This document shows, piece by piece, positions 53,900 through 61,921 of a stretch of DNA of 64,000 nt; the stretch's first letter is position 1; each line of letters opens with the position of its first letter. The notes beneath the pieces are model-generated. The model had not been told where the DNA came from. It was given only the letters and a program-made list of their open reading frames with translations, and ran no database searches. The stretch is taken from contig NZ_CP031834.1 of assembly GCF_003590645.1 (NCBI RefSeq), positions 4,670,001 to 4,734,000 on the forward strand, read 5' to 3'. The stretch is from Mesorhizobium sp. DCY119. Lineage in GTDB: Bacteria; Pseudomonadota; Alphaproteobacteria; Rhizobiales; Rhizobiaceae. The position numbers and the translations under genes were made by a program.

Positions 53900-55072
53900 C
53901 TACAGCTTTGTCCAGGCCGCGTTTTTCTTCGACGATTTCACGCAAGCCTCGACGAAGGCAACGCCTTCCACGCCGTCCTGCACCGTCGGGTAGACGACAT
54001 CCTTCGCCGGCTTGCCGTTCTTCTTGCGCGCGGCGCGAATGGCGCGGGCGGCTTCGGCATATATGGTGGCAAAGCCTTCGAGATAACCTTCGGGATGGCC
54101 GGGCGGCACGCGGCTGACGCGGGCCGCAGCAGGGCCGGCCCCGGCGCCACCGCGCGTAATCAGCCGCTTCGGCTCGCCGAAGGGCGTGAACCAGAGATAG
54201 TTGGGATCGGCCTGCACCCATTCGATGCCGCCCTTGGTGCCGTAGACGCGCAGCTTCAGCCCGTTCTCGTTGCCGGGCGCGACCTGGCTCGCCCAGATCA
54301 TGCCTTTCGCACCGCTCTTGAAGCGCAGCATGACATGGGCGTTGTCGTCGAGCACGCGTCCCTTCACGAAAGCATCGAGATCGGCTGACAGGCTGTCGAG
54401 TTCCAGCCCGGTGACGAAGCGGGCGAGGTTGTAGGCATGGGTGCCGATATCGCCGGTAGAGCCGCCGACGCCGGACTGTTTCGGGTCGACCCGCCAAGCA
54501 GCCTGCTTGGAGCCCGTGTCCTCCGCCTTTTCGGTCAGCCAGTCCTGCGGATACTCGGCCTGCACCACGCGTATATCACCAAGCTGGCCCTTCTGGATCA
54601 TCTCGCGGGCCTGCCGGATCATCGGGTAGCCGGTGTAATTGTGGGTCAGCACGAAAACCTTGCCGGACTTTTCGACCAATGCTGCAAGCTTTTTTGCATC
54701 AGCCAGTGTCGAGGTTAGCGGCTTGTCACAGATGACATGGATGCCGGCTTCGAGGAACGCCTTCGCGGCCGGATAGTGCATATGGTTCGGCGTGACGATC
54801 GCGACTGCCTCGATGCCGTCCGGGCGCTTGGCCTCAGCCTTGGCCATTTCCAGGAACGAGCCATAATTCCGCTCGGGATCGAGGCCGAGTTCGGCGCCAG
54901 ATGCCTTTGCTCTCTCGGGGTTGGACGATAGCGCGCCGGCAACCAGCACGAACTCGCCATCGATGCGCGCCGCGATACGGTGCACGCCGCCGATGAAGGC
55001 GCCCTGCCCGCCACCGACCATGCCGTAGCGGATCGGTCCTGAGCTTGATTCAATCTTTGTGCCGCTGACCAT
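53900..55072 (-). CDS. Gfo/Idh/MocA family oxidoreductase
   Basis: A 390-residue NAD(P)-dependent dehydrogenase. Residues 14-40 form the Rossmann start (RYGMVGGGQGAFIGGVHRIA), followed by VTPNHMHYPAAKAFLEAGIH and the catalytic-lysine motif ICDKPLTS; the C-terminal half is the mixed sheet domain with GTHAYNLARFVTG. It oxidises a hydroxyl of a sugar or cyclitol, or a reduced keto form; substrate unknown. The isomerase gene lies 46 bases upstream on the same strand and is probably in the same operon. Confidence 0.92.
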   Translation of the reverse strand: MVSGTKIESSSGPIRYGMVGGGQGAFIGGVHRIAARIDGEFVLVAGALSSNPERAKASGAELGLDPERNYGSFLEMAKAEAKRPDGIEAVAIVTPNHMHYPAAKAFLEAGIHVICDKPLTSTLADAKKLAALVEKSGKVFVLTHNYTGYPMIRQAREMIQKGQLGDIRVVQAEYPQDWLTEKAEDTGSKQAAWRVDPKQSGVGGSTGDIGTHAYNLARFVTGLELDSLSADLDAFVKGRVLDDNAHVMLRFKSGAKGMIWASQVAPGNENGLKLRVYGTKGGIEWVQADPNYLWFTPFGEPKRLITRGGAGAGPAAARVSRVPPGHPEGYLEGFATIYAEAARAIRAARKKNGKPAKDVVYPTVQDGVEGVAFVEACVKSSKKNAAWTKL

Positions 55073-55118
55073 ATTGTTCTCCCTGACTGGTACGACGCCT
55101 CCTTGAAGGGGCCGGCGC

Positions 55119-56174
55119 TCAAATGCCCATCATTGCCCGCAGCAGTTTCTTGTCGGTCGCTCCGCCGGCGAAATCGTCGAACGCCTTTTCCGTAACGCGG
55201 ATGATGTGGTGGTCGATGAATGGGGCACCTTCGGCAGCTCCCACTTCCGGGTGCTTCAGGCAGCATTCCCACTCCAGAACCGCCCAGCTGTCATAATTAT
55301 AAGCGGCGAGTTTGGAGAAGATGCCGCCGAAATCGACCTGGCCATCGCCCAGCGAGCGGAAGCGCCCGGCACGGCCGACCCAGCCCTGATAGCCGGAATA
55401 GACGCCCTGGCGGCCGTCCGGGTTGAACTCGGCGTCCTTCACATGAAACGCCTTGATGCGCTCGTGATAGATGTCGATGAAGGCGAGGTAATCGAGCTGC
55501 TGCAGCAGGAAATGCGAGGGATCGTAGTTGATGTTGCAGCGCTTGTGGCCGCCGACCGCGTCGAGGAACATCTCGAAGGTCGCACCGTCGAAGACATCCT
55601 CGCCCGGGTGGATCTCGTAGCAGAGATCGACACCCGCATCCTCATAGGCGTCGAGAATCGGTTTCCAGCGCTTGCCCAACTCGCCGAAGGCTTCCTCGAT
55701 CAGGCCGGCGGGACGCTGCGGCCACGGATAAAGATAGGGGAAAGCCAGCGCACCGGTGAATGAAACGCTCGCCTTGAGGCCTAGGTTCTTCGAAGCCTTG
55801 GCCCCGAACTTCATTTGCTCGACCGCCCATTTCTGGCGCGCCTTGGGATTGTTGTGGACCGTTGCCGGAGCGAAGCCGTCGAACTGGCTGTCGTAAGCCG
55901 GGTGCACCGCCACGAGTTGGCCTTGCAGATGCGTCGACAGTTCGGTGATCTCGACGCCCGCCTCGGCGCAGGTGCCTTTCACTTCGTCGCAATATGTCTT
56001 GGATGATGCCGCCTTCTTGAGGTCGAACAGCCGTCCGTCCCAAGTCGGTATCTGCACGCCCTTGTAGCCGAGACCGGCAGCCCACTCGGCAATGCTCTTC
56101 AGCGAATTGAACGGTGCCGCATCTCCCGCAAACTGCGCCAGAAATATCCCCGGGCCTTTCAATGTGGTGGCCAT
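55119..56174 (-). CDS. TIM-barrel sugar phosphate isomerase/epimerase (AP endonuclease 2 fold)
   Basis: A 351-residue protein. LGYKGVQIPTWDGRLFD is the first strand block, CYEIHPGEDVFDG carries a metal-ligand glutamate, NINYDPSHFLLQQLD an aspartate and histidine, and IKAFHVKDAEF another histidine, in the layout of xylose-isomerase-like enzymes. Substrate unknown. It is first in a two-gene operon with the Gfo/Idh gene, a pairing seen in inositol and other polyol pathways. Its promoter region contains GntR operator 1. Confidence 0.88.
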   Translation of the reverse strand: MATTLKGPGIFLAQFAGDAAPFNSLKSIAEWAAGLGYKGVQIPTWDGRLFDLKKAASSKTYCDEVKGTCAEAGVEITELSTHLQGQLVAVHPAYDSQFDGFAPATVHNNPKARQKWAVEQMKFGAKASKNLGLKASVSFTGALAFPYLYPWPQRPAGLIEEAFGELGKRWKPILDAYEDAGVDLCYEIHPGEDVFDGATFEMFLDAVGGHKRCNINYDPSHFLLQQLDYLAFIDIYHERIKAFHVKDAEFNPDGRQGVYSGYQGWVGRAGRFRSLGDGQVDFGGIFSKLAAYNYDSWAVLEWECCLKHPEVGAAEGAPFIDHHIIRVTEKAFDDFAGGATDKKLLRAMMGI

Positions 56175-56276
56175 CTTGTTCTCCCTCTCCTCAACCGCGC
56201 AACGTTTCCACAGCCGCAGGTTACATCAAACCATTGGTCAGTTCGCGCAAATGTCTTCGTCTATCAACAGCCTCTC

Positions 56277-56287
56277 TGGTAATACCA
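56277..56287. promoter_or_regulatory. GntR-type operator 1 (TGGT-AAT-ACCA)
   Basis: TGGT-AAT-ACCA is a perfect palindrome with the FCD/PdhR-like spacing TGGT-N3-ACCA. It lies about 105 bases before the start of the minus-strand isomerase gene. Confidence 0.65.
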
Positions 56288-56453
56288 AATTGAATTTTTC
56301 GGTCAAGCCGGACGTTCAATGCCGTCAAGCCTTCCATTTTTCCGCGATCCGAAATTATATCTTTTTGTATCAGCATGTTAGTTTAAATCCAACTTGATTT
56401 TCTTCGCCGTCTTGCGAGCTTTTTGGAAATCGTCTAGTAATCCCTTCATACCC

Positions 56454-56470
56454 AATTGGTCGAACCAGTT
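56454..56470. promoter_or_regulatory. GntR-type operator 2 (AATTGGT-CGA-ACCAGTT)
   Basis: AATTGGTCGAACCAGTT matches the PdhR-type consensus (AATTGGT-N3-ACCAATT) with one mismatch. It lies 89 bases before the plus-strand epimerase ATG and 180 bases, centre to centre, from operator 1. The 56175-56558 region around it has no gene and is AT-richer than its neighbours. Confidence 0.7.
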
Positions 56471-56558
56471 TGCAAAACTGCGCAGCCTTGTGGGGAGGAG
56501 AAGTTGTTTCGCCTTTCGGCGGGGCTGATTGCAGGCGAATGTTTGAAAAGGAACGATC

Positions 56559-57446
56559 ATGCATCTTTCGACGCATAACTGGATGCGCGCCGAGCCGCTG
56601 GCCAAGACGCTCGCGCGGATCAAGAAATACGGTTACGAGAGCATCGAAATCTCCGGCGAGCCGACGCAGTACGACGTCAAGGAAACACGCGCCCTGCTCA
56701 AGGAGCATGGCATACGCTGCTGGGGTGCGGTGACGCTGACGCTTGGCGAGCGCAATCTCGCTGCGAAAGACGAAGGCCAGCGCGCGCGTTCGGTCGATTA
56801 CGTCAAGAGCGTCATCACCATGGTCAGCGAACTCGACGGCGAGATCATCACGCTGGTGCCGGCGACGGTCGGCAAGGTGGTGCCGGACGGCACCGAGGAA
56901 GAGGAGTGGAAATGGGTGGTGGACGCCACCCGCGAGTGCTTTGCCCATGCGCAGAAGAAGGGCGTGCGGATCGCGGTGGAACCGCTGAACCGCTTCGAGA
57001 CCTATTTTTTCAACCGTGCGGCGCAGGCATTGGCGCTGGCCGACGCAGTCAGCCCGGAATGCGGCGTATGCCTCGATGCTTTCCACCTCAATATCGAGGA
57101 AGAGAACATGTATGACGCCATCCGGCTCGCCGGAAAGCGTCTGTTCGACTTCCACGTCGCCGACAACAACCGCTTCGCTGCCGGTCTCGGCCAGCTCGAC
57201 TGGCCGAAGATCATCGGCACGCTGAAAGAGATCGGCTATGACGGCGCCGTCACCAACGAGTTCGTCGCGCCCGTCGACCGCACGCCGGCCAACAAATACC
57301 CGACGATGGTGGAGCGCAATCCGGTCGACATTCCGCCGGAGCAGCTCAAATTCATCCAGGATCACGGCTCGAGCCTTCTGACCGAAGACTTCTATGCCGA
57401 CCAGATGCGCATTACGGCGGAAACCATTCTGCCGCTGATCAAGTAG
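56559..57446 (+). CDS. ketose 3-epimerase-like enzyme (D-tagatose/D-psicose 3-epimerase family)
   Basis: A 295-residue TIM-barrel enzyme. The four metal ligands of the family are in place with the right spacing: E141 (EPLNRFE), D173 (CLDAFHLNIEEEN), H199 (FDFHVADNNR) and E234 (TNEFVAP). These enzymes move between ketoses at C3 through a cis-enediolate. The start has MHLSTHNWMR. It heads the plus-strand operon epimerase-dehydratase-GntR-dehydrogenase, and its promoter carries the stronger GntR operator. Confidence 0.88.
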   Translation: MHLSTHNWMRAEPLAKTLARIKKYGYESIEISGEPTQYDVKETRALLKEHGIRCWGAVTLTLGERNLAAKDEGQRARSVDYVKSVITMVSELDGEIITLVPATVGKVVPDGTEEEEWKWVVDATRECFAHAQKKGVRIAVEPLNRFETYFFNRAAQALALADAVSPECGVCLDAFHLNIEEENMYDAIRLAGKRLFDFHVADNNRFAAGLGQLDWPKIIGTLKEIGYDGAVTNEFVAPVDRTPANKYPTMVERNPVDIPPEQLKFIQDHGSSLLTEDFYADQMRITAETILPLIK

Positions 57447-57509
57447 GACGCCGGCAGTCCGGCATTTGAGCCCTTTCGCCCAGACATGGCGGAAGGGCTG
57501 GGGAGAATT

Positions 57510-58679
57510 ATGCGCATAAAGCACGTACAGGCATGGTGGGTCCGCATACCCATCGCAGCAGATCGCCAGCACCGCAGCGATTTCGGGCAGGTTCAAACCT
57601 TCGACGCCGCGATCCTGCGCATCGAGACCGACGACGGTCTCGTCGGCTGGGGCGAAGGCAAGAACGCCGCCGGCAGCGCCGGCACCTATGGCGCTCTCGT
57701 TCATCTGCTCAACCATGAAATCGGGCCGCAGTTGATCGGCCGCGAGGCCGGCGACATCGGCGTGATCTGGGAGATGCTCTACAACGGCGTGCGGCACGAG
57801 TCCGCCGCTGCATCGGGCCACGCCATGCCGCAGCTGGCGCGGCGCGGCCTGTCCATCGCCGCCATCAGCGCCGTCGACATCGCGCTGTGGGACATTCTGG
57901 GCAAGTCGCTCGGCAAGCCGGTGTGGCAATTGCTTGGCGGGCGCAAGCTGGAGCGCATGCCCGCTTATGCCTCCGGCGGCTGGGCAAATGCCGAGGCGAT
58001 CGGCGACCAGCTCAAATCCTATATCGACCGGGGCGGGTTCAAGGCGGTGAAGATGCGCGTCGGCGCCATGGACGGCGCGCCGCATATTTCGGCAGCGCGC
58101 GTGCGTGCGGCGCGCAAGGCGTTGGGCCCCGATGTCGAGATCATGGTCGATGCGCATGGCACCTACACGGTGGCCGAAGCGAAGCGCTTCATCAACCTGG
58201 TTTCGGACTGCGACCTCGCCTGGTTCGAGGAGCCGGTGATCGCCGACGACAAGCAGGGCATGGCCGAGGTTCGCGCGGCAGGCTGCGTGCCGATCGCGAC
58301 CGGCGAAAGCGAGGCGACGCGCTATGCCTTCCGCGATCTCGCCGTGCTCAAATCGGCCGATATCTTCCAGCCCGATCCCGCCTTTTGCGGCGGCATCAGC
58401 GAGGCGATGAAGATCGGCACGATCGCCAGCGCCTTCAACCTGCGCTTCGCGCCGCATTTGTGGGCGGGAGCGCCCTGCTTCTTTGCCGGGCTTCATGTCT
58501 GCGCCGCCTCGCCCGCCAGCTTCACCATCGAATATTCGCTTGGTGCAAATCCGATGATCCATGACCTGATCGAGGAGACGGTCGAGGCCAGGGACGGTAT
58601 GATCACCATCCCCGATTCTCCCGGTCTGGGGTTCACGGTCTCCGAACGGTTCCTGGAGGCCCACGCACAGAGCAGCTGA
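57510..58679 (+). CDS. mandelate racemase/muconate lactonizing enzyme family (acid sugar dehydratase-like)
   Basis: A 389-residue enolase-superfamily enzyme. The metal ligands are D214 (VDAHGTYT), E240 (WFEEPV) and E266 (ATGESEA). Acid-base residues are K181 in KMRVG and H316 in FAPHLWAG, with D289 as its partner. This set fits both racemases and acid-sugar dehydratases; dehydratase is more likely in this neighbourhood. ATG at 57510 has GGGGAG eight bases before it. The GntR gene starts two bases after its stop. Confidence 0.9.
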   Translation: MRIKHVQAWWVRIPIAADRQHRSDFGQVQTFDAAILRIETDDGLVGWGEGKNAAGSAGTYGALVHLLNHEIGPQLIGREAGDIGVIWEMLYNGVRHESAAASGHAMPQLARRGLSIAAISAVDIALWDILGKSLGKPVWQLLGGRKLERMPAYASGGWANAEAIGDQLKSYIDRGGFKAVKMRVGAMDGAPHISAARVRAARKALGPDVEIMVDAHGTYTVAEAKRFINLVSDCDLAWFEEPVIADDKQGMAEVRAAGCVPIATGESEATRYAFRDLAVLKSADIFQPDPAFCGGISEAMKIGTIASAFNLRFAPHLWAGAPCFFAGLHVCAASPASFTIEYSLGANPMIHDLIEETVEARDGMITIPDSPGLGFTVSERFLEAHAQSS

Positions 58680-58681
58680 AG

Positions 58682-59398
58682 ATGAAAGAAAAGAACCTGC
58701 TGGCGGACCTCGCCTCCTACCTGTTCTCCTGCTCCAACGCAGAGAGCGGGCGCACGCCCTCGGAGCGCGAGCTGGCCGAGCATTTTGCCGTCAGCCGCGG
58801 CCAGATACGGGAATCGCTGGCGATTCTGGAAGCGATGCGCATCGTCGAACGGCGCGCGAAATCCGGCATCTACCTGACGACGCGGCAGGCAAGTGTGGAG
58901 GCAATGGCGCTGTTTGCCAAGGCCGGCGTGCCGCTCGATCCGATCCAGATCTACGAGACGGTGGAACTGCGCAAGATCCATGAGATCAAGGCGGCCGAAC
59001 TCGCCTGTTCGCGCGCCTCCGAGGAAAACTACGAGCGGCTGCGTGAAATCCTCAGGGATTCCGAAGAGCGGCTTGGCGCCGGCGAACCGCTGGGCAAGCT
59101 CGACCGCGATTTCCATCTCGAAATCGTGCGGGCGACCCAGAACAGCGTTTTCCACAAGATCTGCAGCGTCTACTATCTGATGGGCGAAGAGCGCCTGCCG
59201 ATCTATTTCAGCGACCCCGAACGCGGCCGCCGCTCGCATGCCGAGCACATCCAGATCTATGAGGCGCTGCTGCGCCGCGACGGCAACCTTGCCCAGGCAT
59301 TGATGAGCGCGCATCTGCAAGGCGCCGAGAGCTACTGGAAAGACCTGATCGGCGGCGTCGATGGCGCGGAAGGCGAGCGAAAGCCGGAGCAGGCCTGA
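58682..59398 (+). CDS. GntR family regulator, FCD (FadR) subfamily
   Basis: A 238-residue regulator. The winged helix is ERELAEHFAVSRGQIRESLAIL with the wing RRAKSGIYL; residues about 90-220 form the all-helical FCD ligand domain, with the metal-binding type pattern DFHLEIVRAT ... HAEHIQIYEALL. FCD members bind sugar acids or organic acids and recognise TGGT-N3-ACCA, which is what lies upstream of this operon. It is encoded between its two catabolic partners, two bases after the dehydratase-like gene and three bases before the dehydrogenase. Confidence 0.92.
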   Translation: MKEKNLLADLASYLFSCSNAESGRTPSERELAEHFAVSRGQIRESLAILEAMRIVERRAKSGIYLTTRQASVEAMALFAKAGVPLDPIQIYETVELRKIHEIKAAELACSRASEENYERLREILRDSEERLGAGEPLGKLDRDFHLEIVRATQNSVFHKICSVYYLMGEERLPIYFSDPERGRRSHAEHIQIYEALLRRDGNLAQALMSAHLQGAESYWKDLIGGVDGAEGERKPEQA

Positions 59399-59401
59399 TC
59401 C

Positions 59402-60376
59402 ATGGCGGTCATCTTTTCCACCCACGCCCTGCATCCGAAGGCAACCGCAATGCTTGCCGGGCATGGCGATCTGGTCATCGCCTCGGCGCTGGATGATGCG
59501 ACTTTGGTGCGTGAAGCGGAAAATGCCGACATCGTCATCGTGCGCGCGCCGCTGCCCGCTGCCCTTTTTGCGAACGCACCAAAGCTGCGCGCGGCCATCC
59601 GCCATGGCGCCGGGCTCGACATGATCCCGGTCGACGCCGCGACGCAGGCCGGCGTGCTGGTCGCCAATGTGCCAGGCGTCAATGCCCGCTCGGTTGCCGA
59701 GCACGTCATCTTCGCGACGCTGGCGCTGCTGCGCCGCTTCCGTATCGTAGATGCCGACCTGCGCGCGCAAGGCTGGCTTGCCGGGCGCGAACACGCCAAT
59801 TTCGCCGGCGAACTTGCGGGCCGCACGATGGGCATCATCGGCATGGGCAATATCGGGCGGGCGGTCTTTTCCATCGCCCGCGACGGCTTCGGGATCGACG
59901 TGATCGCCAACAGCCGCAGTCCGAAAAGCCTGCCGGAAGGAGCGCGTTTCGCCACCGTCGACCAGCTTGTCGAGGAGAGCGACATTGTCGTGCTCTGCTG
60001 CCCGCTGACGCCCGAGACGACGGGACTGTTGAGCCGCGAGCGCATCGGCCGCATGAAGCCGGGAGCGCTTCTGGTCAACGTCTCGCGCGGACCGGTGGTC
60101 GATGACGACGCACTGATCAAGGCGCTGCGCAACAGTGCCATCGGCGGCGTTGCGCTCGATGTTTTCTCGACCCAGCCGCTGCCACCGGACCATCCCTATT
60201 TTTCGTTCCCGAATGTGATCGTCACGCCGCATATGGCCGGCATCACCGAAGAGAGCATGCAGCGCATGGGCACCGGCGCGGCGTCCGAGGCAATCCGTGT
60301 GCTTGGCGGCGAGCTGCCGGTCAATCTGCGCAACCCGGAGGTGGTAGAGCATTATCGGCAGCGGTTTGCGGGGTGA
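59402..60376 (+). CDS. D-isomer specific 2-hydroxyacid dehydrogenase
   Basis: A 324-residue NAD-dependent dehydrogenase. GMGNIGRAVFSIA is the cofactor loop, NVSRGPVVDDDALIKAL carries the catalytic arginine, and TPHMAGITEES the catalytic histidine. NARSVAEHVIFATLALLR is the substrate-side signature shared with SerA-like and glyoxylate/hydroxypyruvate reductases. It may reduce or oxidise a 2-keto acid formed by the upstream dehydratase-like enzyme. Last gene in the operon; the repeat mosaic begins right after its stop. Confidence 0.9.
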   Translation: MAVIFSTHALHPKATAMLAGHGDLVIASALDDATLVREAENADIVIVRAPLPAALFANAPKLRAAIRHGAGLDMIPVDAATQAGVLVANVPGVNARSVAEHVIFATLALLRRFRIVDADLRAQGWLAGREHANFAGELAGRTMGIIGMGNIGRAVFSIARDGFGIDVIANSRSPKSLPEGARFATVDQLVEESDIVVLCCPLTPETTGLLSRERIGRMKPGALLVNVSRGPVVDDDALIKALRNSAIGGVALDVFSTQPLPPDHPYFSFPNVIVTPHMAGITEESMQRMGTGAASEAIRVLGGELPVNLRNPEVVEHYRQRFAG

Positions 60377-61921
60377 GGTTTTCCCTCCCCCTTGAGGGGA
60401 GGGTGGCCCGTAGGGCCGGGAGGGGTCGCTGCGGCAGTGCTCGACGTTTGTTTTGCGTTGAGTTCGGCATGAACGACCCCCTCTGGCGCTTCGCGCCCCG
60501 GCCCTACGCTAAGGCTCCGGGCGTTCGTCACTCGAAAAGCCAAATCGTTGGCTTTTCGTCCGCTGCGCGGACCGTTCCTCACCCCCCTCGAGGGGGGAGA
60601 ATAGGCCGGCGCGCTTCATCCCCACCCTCCCTCATCCTGAGGTGCGAGCGCCAGCGAGCCTCGAAGGACGCACCTATTCATCGCCACGCCTGCTTTCGCA
60701 TCTGGCCATTGTCAAAGAGCCGGGAAGCGGGGCGCTTGGCCGTGCCTTCCTAATGTTAGTACGTGGCGCAGCTTCCGCGCCCCGCTCGGTGTCTGTCCCG
60801 AAGTCGGCCGGTCACAACGCCCGCTCCATGTACATTCCATGGACAAGACGCCGCGGCTTCTCCGCATCCTGCGCGATCTGCCCTTGGTCCTTCCGCCACA
60901 AGCTTATCGCTTGCAGCTTCCAGCCAGGGCATGCGGCCGCAGGACGCCGGCCTGTGTCGGGCCCTCGGGTTCCTGGCTACCACACCAGGGCGGGAGGTCA
61001 CCGCCGCTCTCCCCGATCCCGGTTCCAGAACCCGGTCCCGCAAGAGCGATGAGGGGATTATGCGGGAAGTGTCTTGGGGTGGGGAAAGATTGGGGGTGAA
61101 AAAATATGTGGGGTGAGTGGAAACAATGGGTTGGCGGGGAATCGGGTGAAAATCTTTCCCCCACGGTTTCCGCTGGTTTCAGCTTCGGTAGTTCTGCACC
61201 GCTGCGGCCTTCATCGATGTTCCGGCATGGATTCCCGACACTCTCCGCTCGTTCCTCGCTCACGAGGTCGAGAATGACGAGCTTGTTGTTTGCCCGGGCG
61301 GCAAGCCGCCAACGTTGGAGATGCGCCGAGCTTGCTGGTTGCCCGGCGGCAAGCCGCCGACGGTGGAGATGGGCGGAGCTCGTTGGTTGCCTCGCCGCAA
61401 ATCGTCCGAAATCGGCAGCGATTCTTAGCTGCCGTGCCGGCAACTCACCAAGGCCGAAGATTAGCGGCAAGCCCAAATGCAATTCGTCATTCTCGACCTC
61501 GTGAGCGAGGAACGAGCGGAGAGTGTCGGGAATCCATGCCGGAACGGAGAAGCGTTTCGACGGTACAGAATGCGCGTCAACATCAGGACCGGGCTGCGCC
61601 TGACGATGCTCGGAATGGGTCCCGGATAACCTCCGCTTCGCTCCGGTTTCCGGGATGACGACTTCATGGTTGGCGCCGCCAATCGCCAGGGTTGACGTTT
61701 GAAGTGCCGTCCCTCCCTTCGTCATCCCGGGCGCAGCACGAGCGGAGCGAATGCGGGGGTCGCTCTTGCGACGGATTCATGCCGGAACGGCGGAGAGCTT
61801 CGGCGGTGCAGAATACATCACCGTCAGGACCGGGGCGCACTTGACGATGCTGCGGCCAATGGGTCCCGGATAAGCTGCGTTCCGCTCCGGTTTCCGGGAT
61901 GACGACTTCACCAACCGCCCA
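60377..61921. repeat. gene-free mosaic of dispersed repeats (second copy, inverted)
   Basis: 1.5 kb with no credible gene. It holds, in mirror order and opposite strand, most modules of 12593-13741: C-run palindromes at 60380-60400, the GGTCGCTGCGGCAGTGCTC module (60424-60442), the TGGCCATTGTCAAAGAG to GCGGAAGC module (60703-60776), the GTGAAAAAATATGTGGGGTGAG module (61097-61118), and two direct copies of the 'CCGGTTTCCGGGATGACGAC' module ending near 61662 and 61908. It also has extra segments (60484-60600, 60785-61060). Confidence 0.8.
61222..61542. repeat. perfect 58-bp inverted repeat around a 48-bp minisatellite
   Basis: Positions 61222-61279 and 61485-61542 are exact reverse complements (58 bases). 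The 205-base centre contains tandem units of 48-49 bases: GCCCGGGCGGCAAGCCGCC... at 61292-61340, a second copy at 61341-61388, and the decayed start of a third from 61389. The unit itself has the palindrome GGCGGCAAGCCGCC. Confidence 0.9.

Noticed and set aside
56370-58664. A 764-codon open frame on the minus strand opposite the epimerase and dehydratase-like genes
   Set aside because: It mirrors two well-supported enzymes with full motif sets; high GC makes long antisense frames common, and it has no recognisable domain.
61292-61388. Possible CRISPR array from regularly repeated units
   Set aside because: The units are directly adjacent without unique spacers, only two and a half copies, and no cas genes are nearby; it is a minisatellite.
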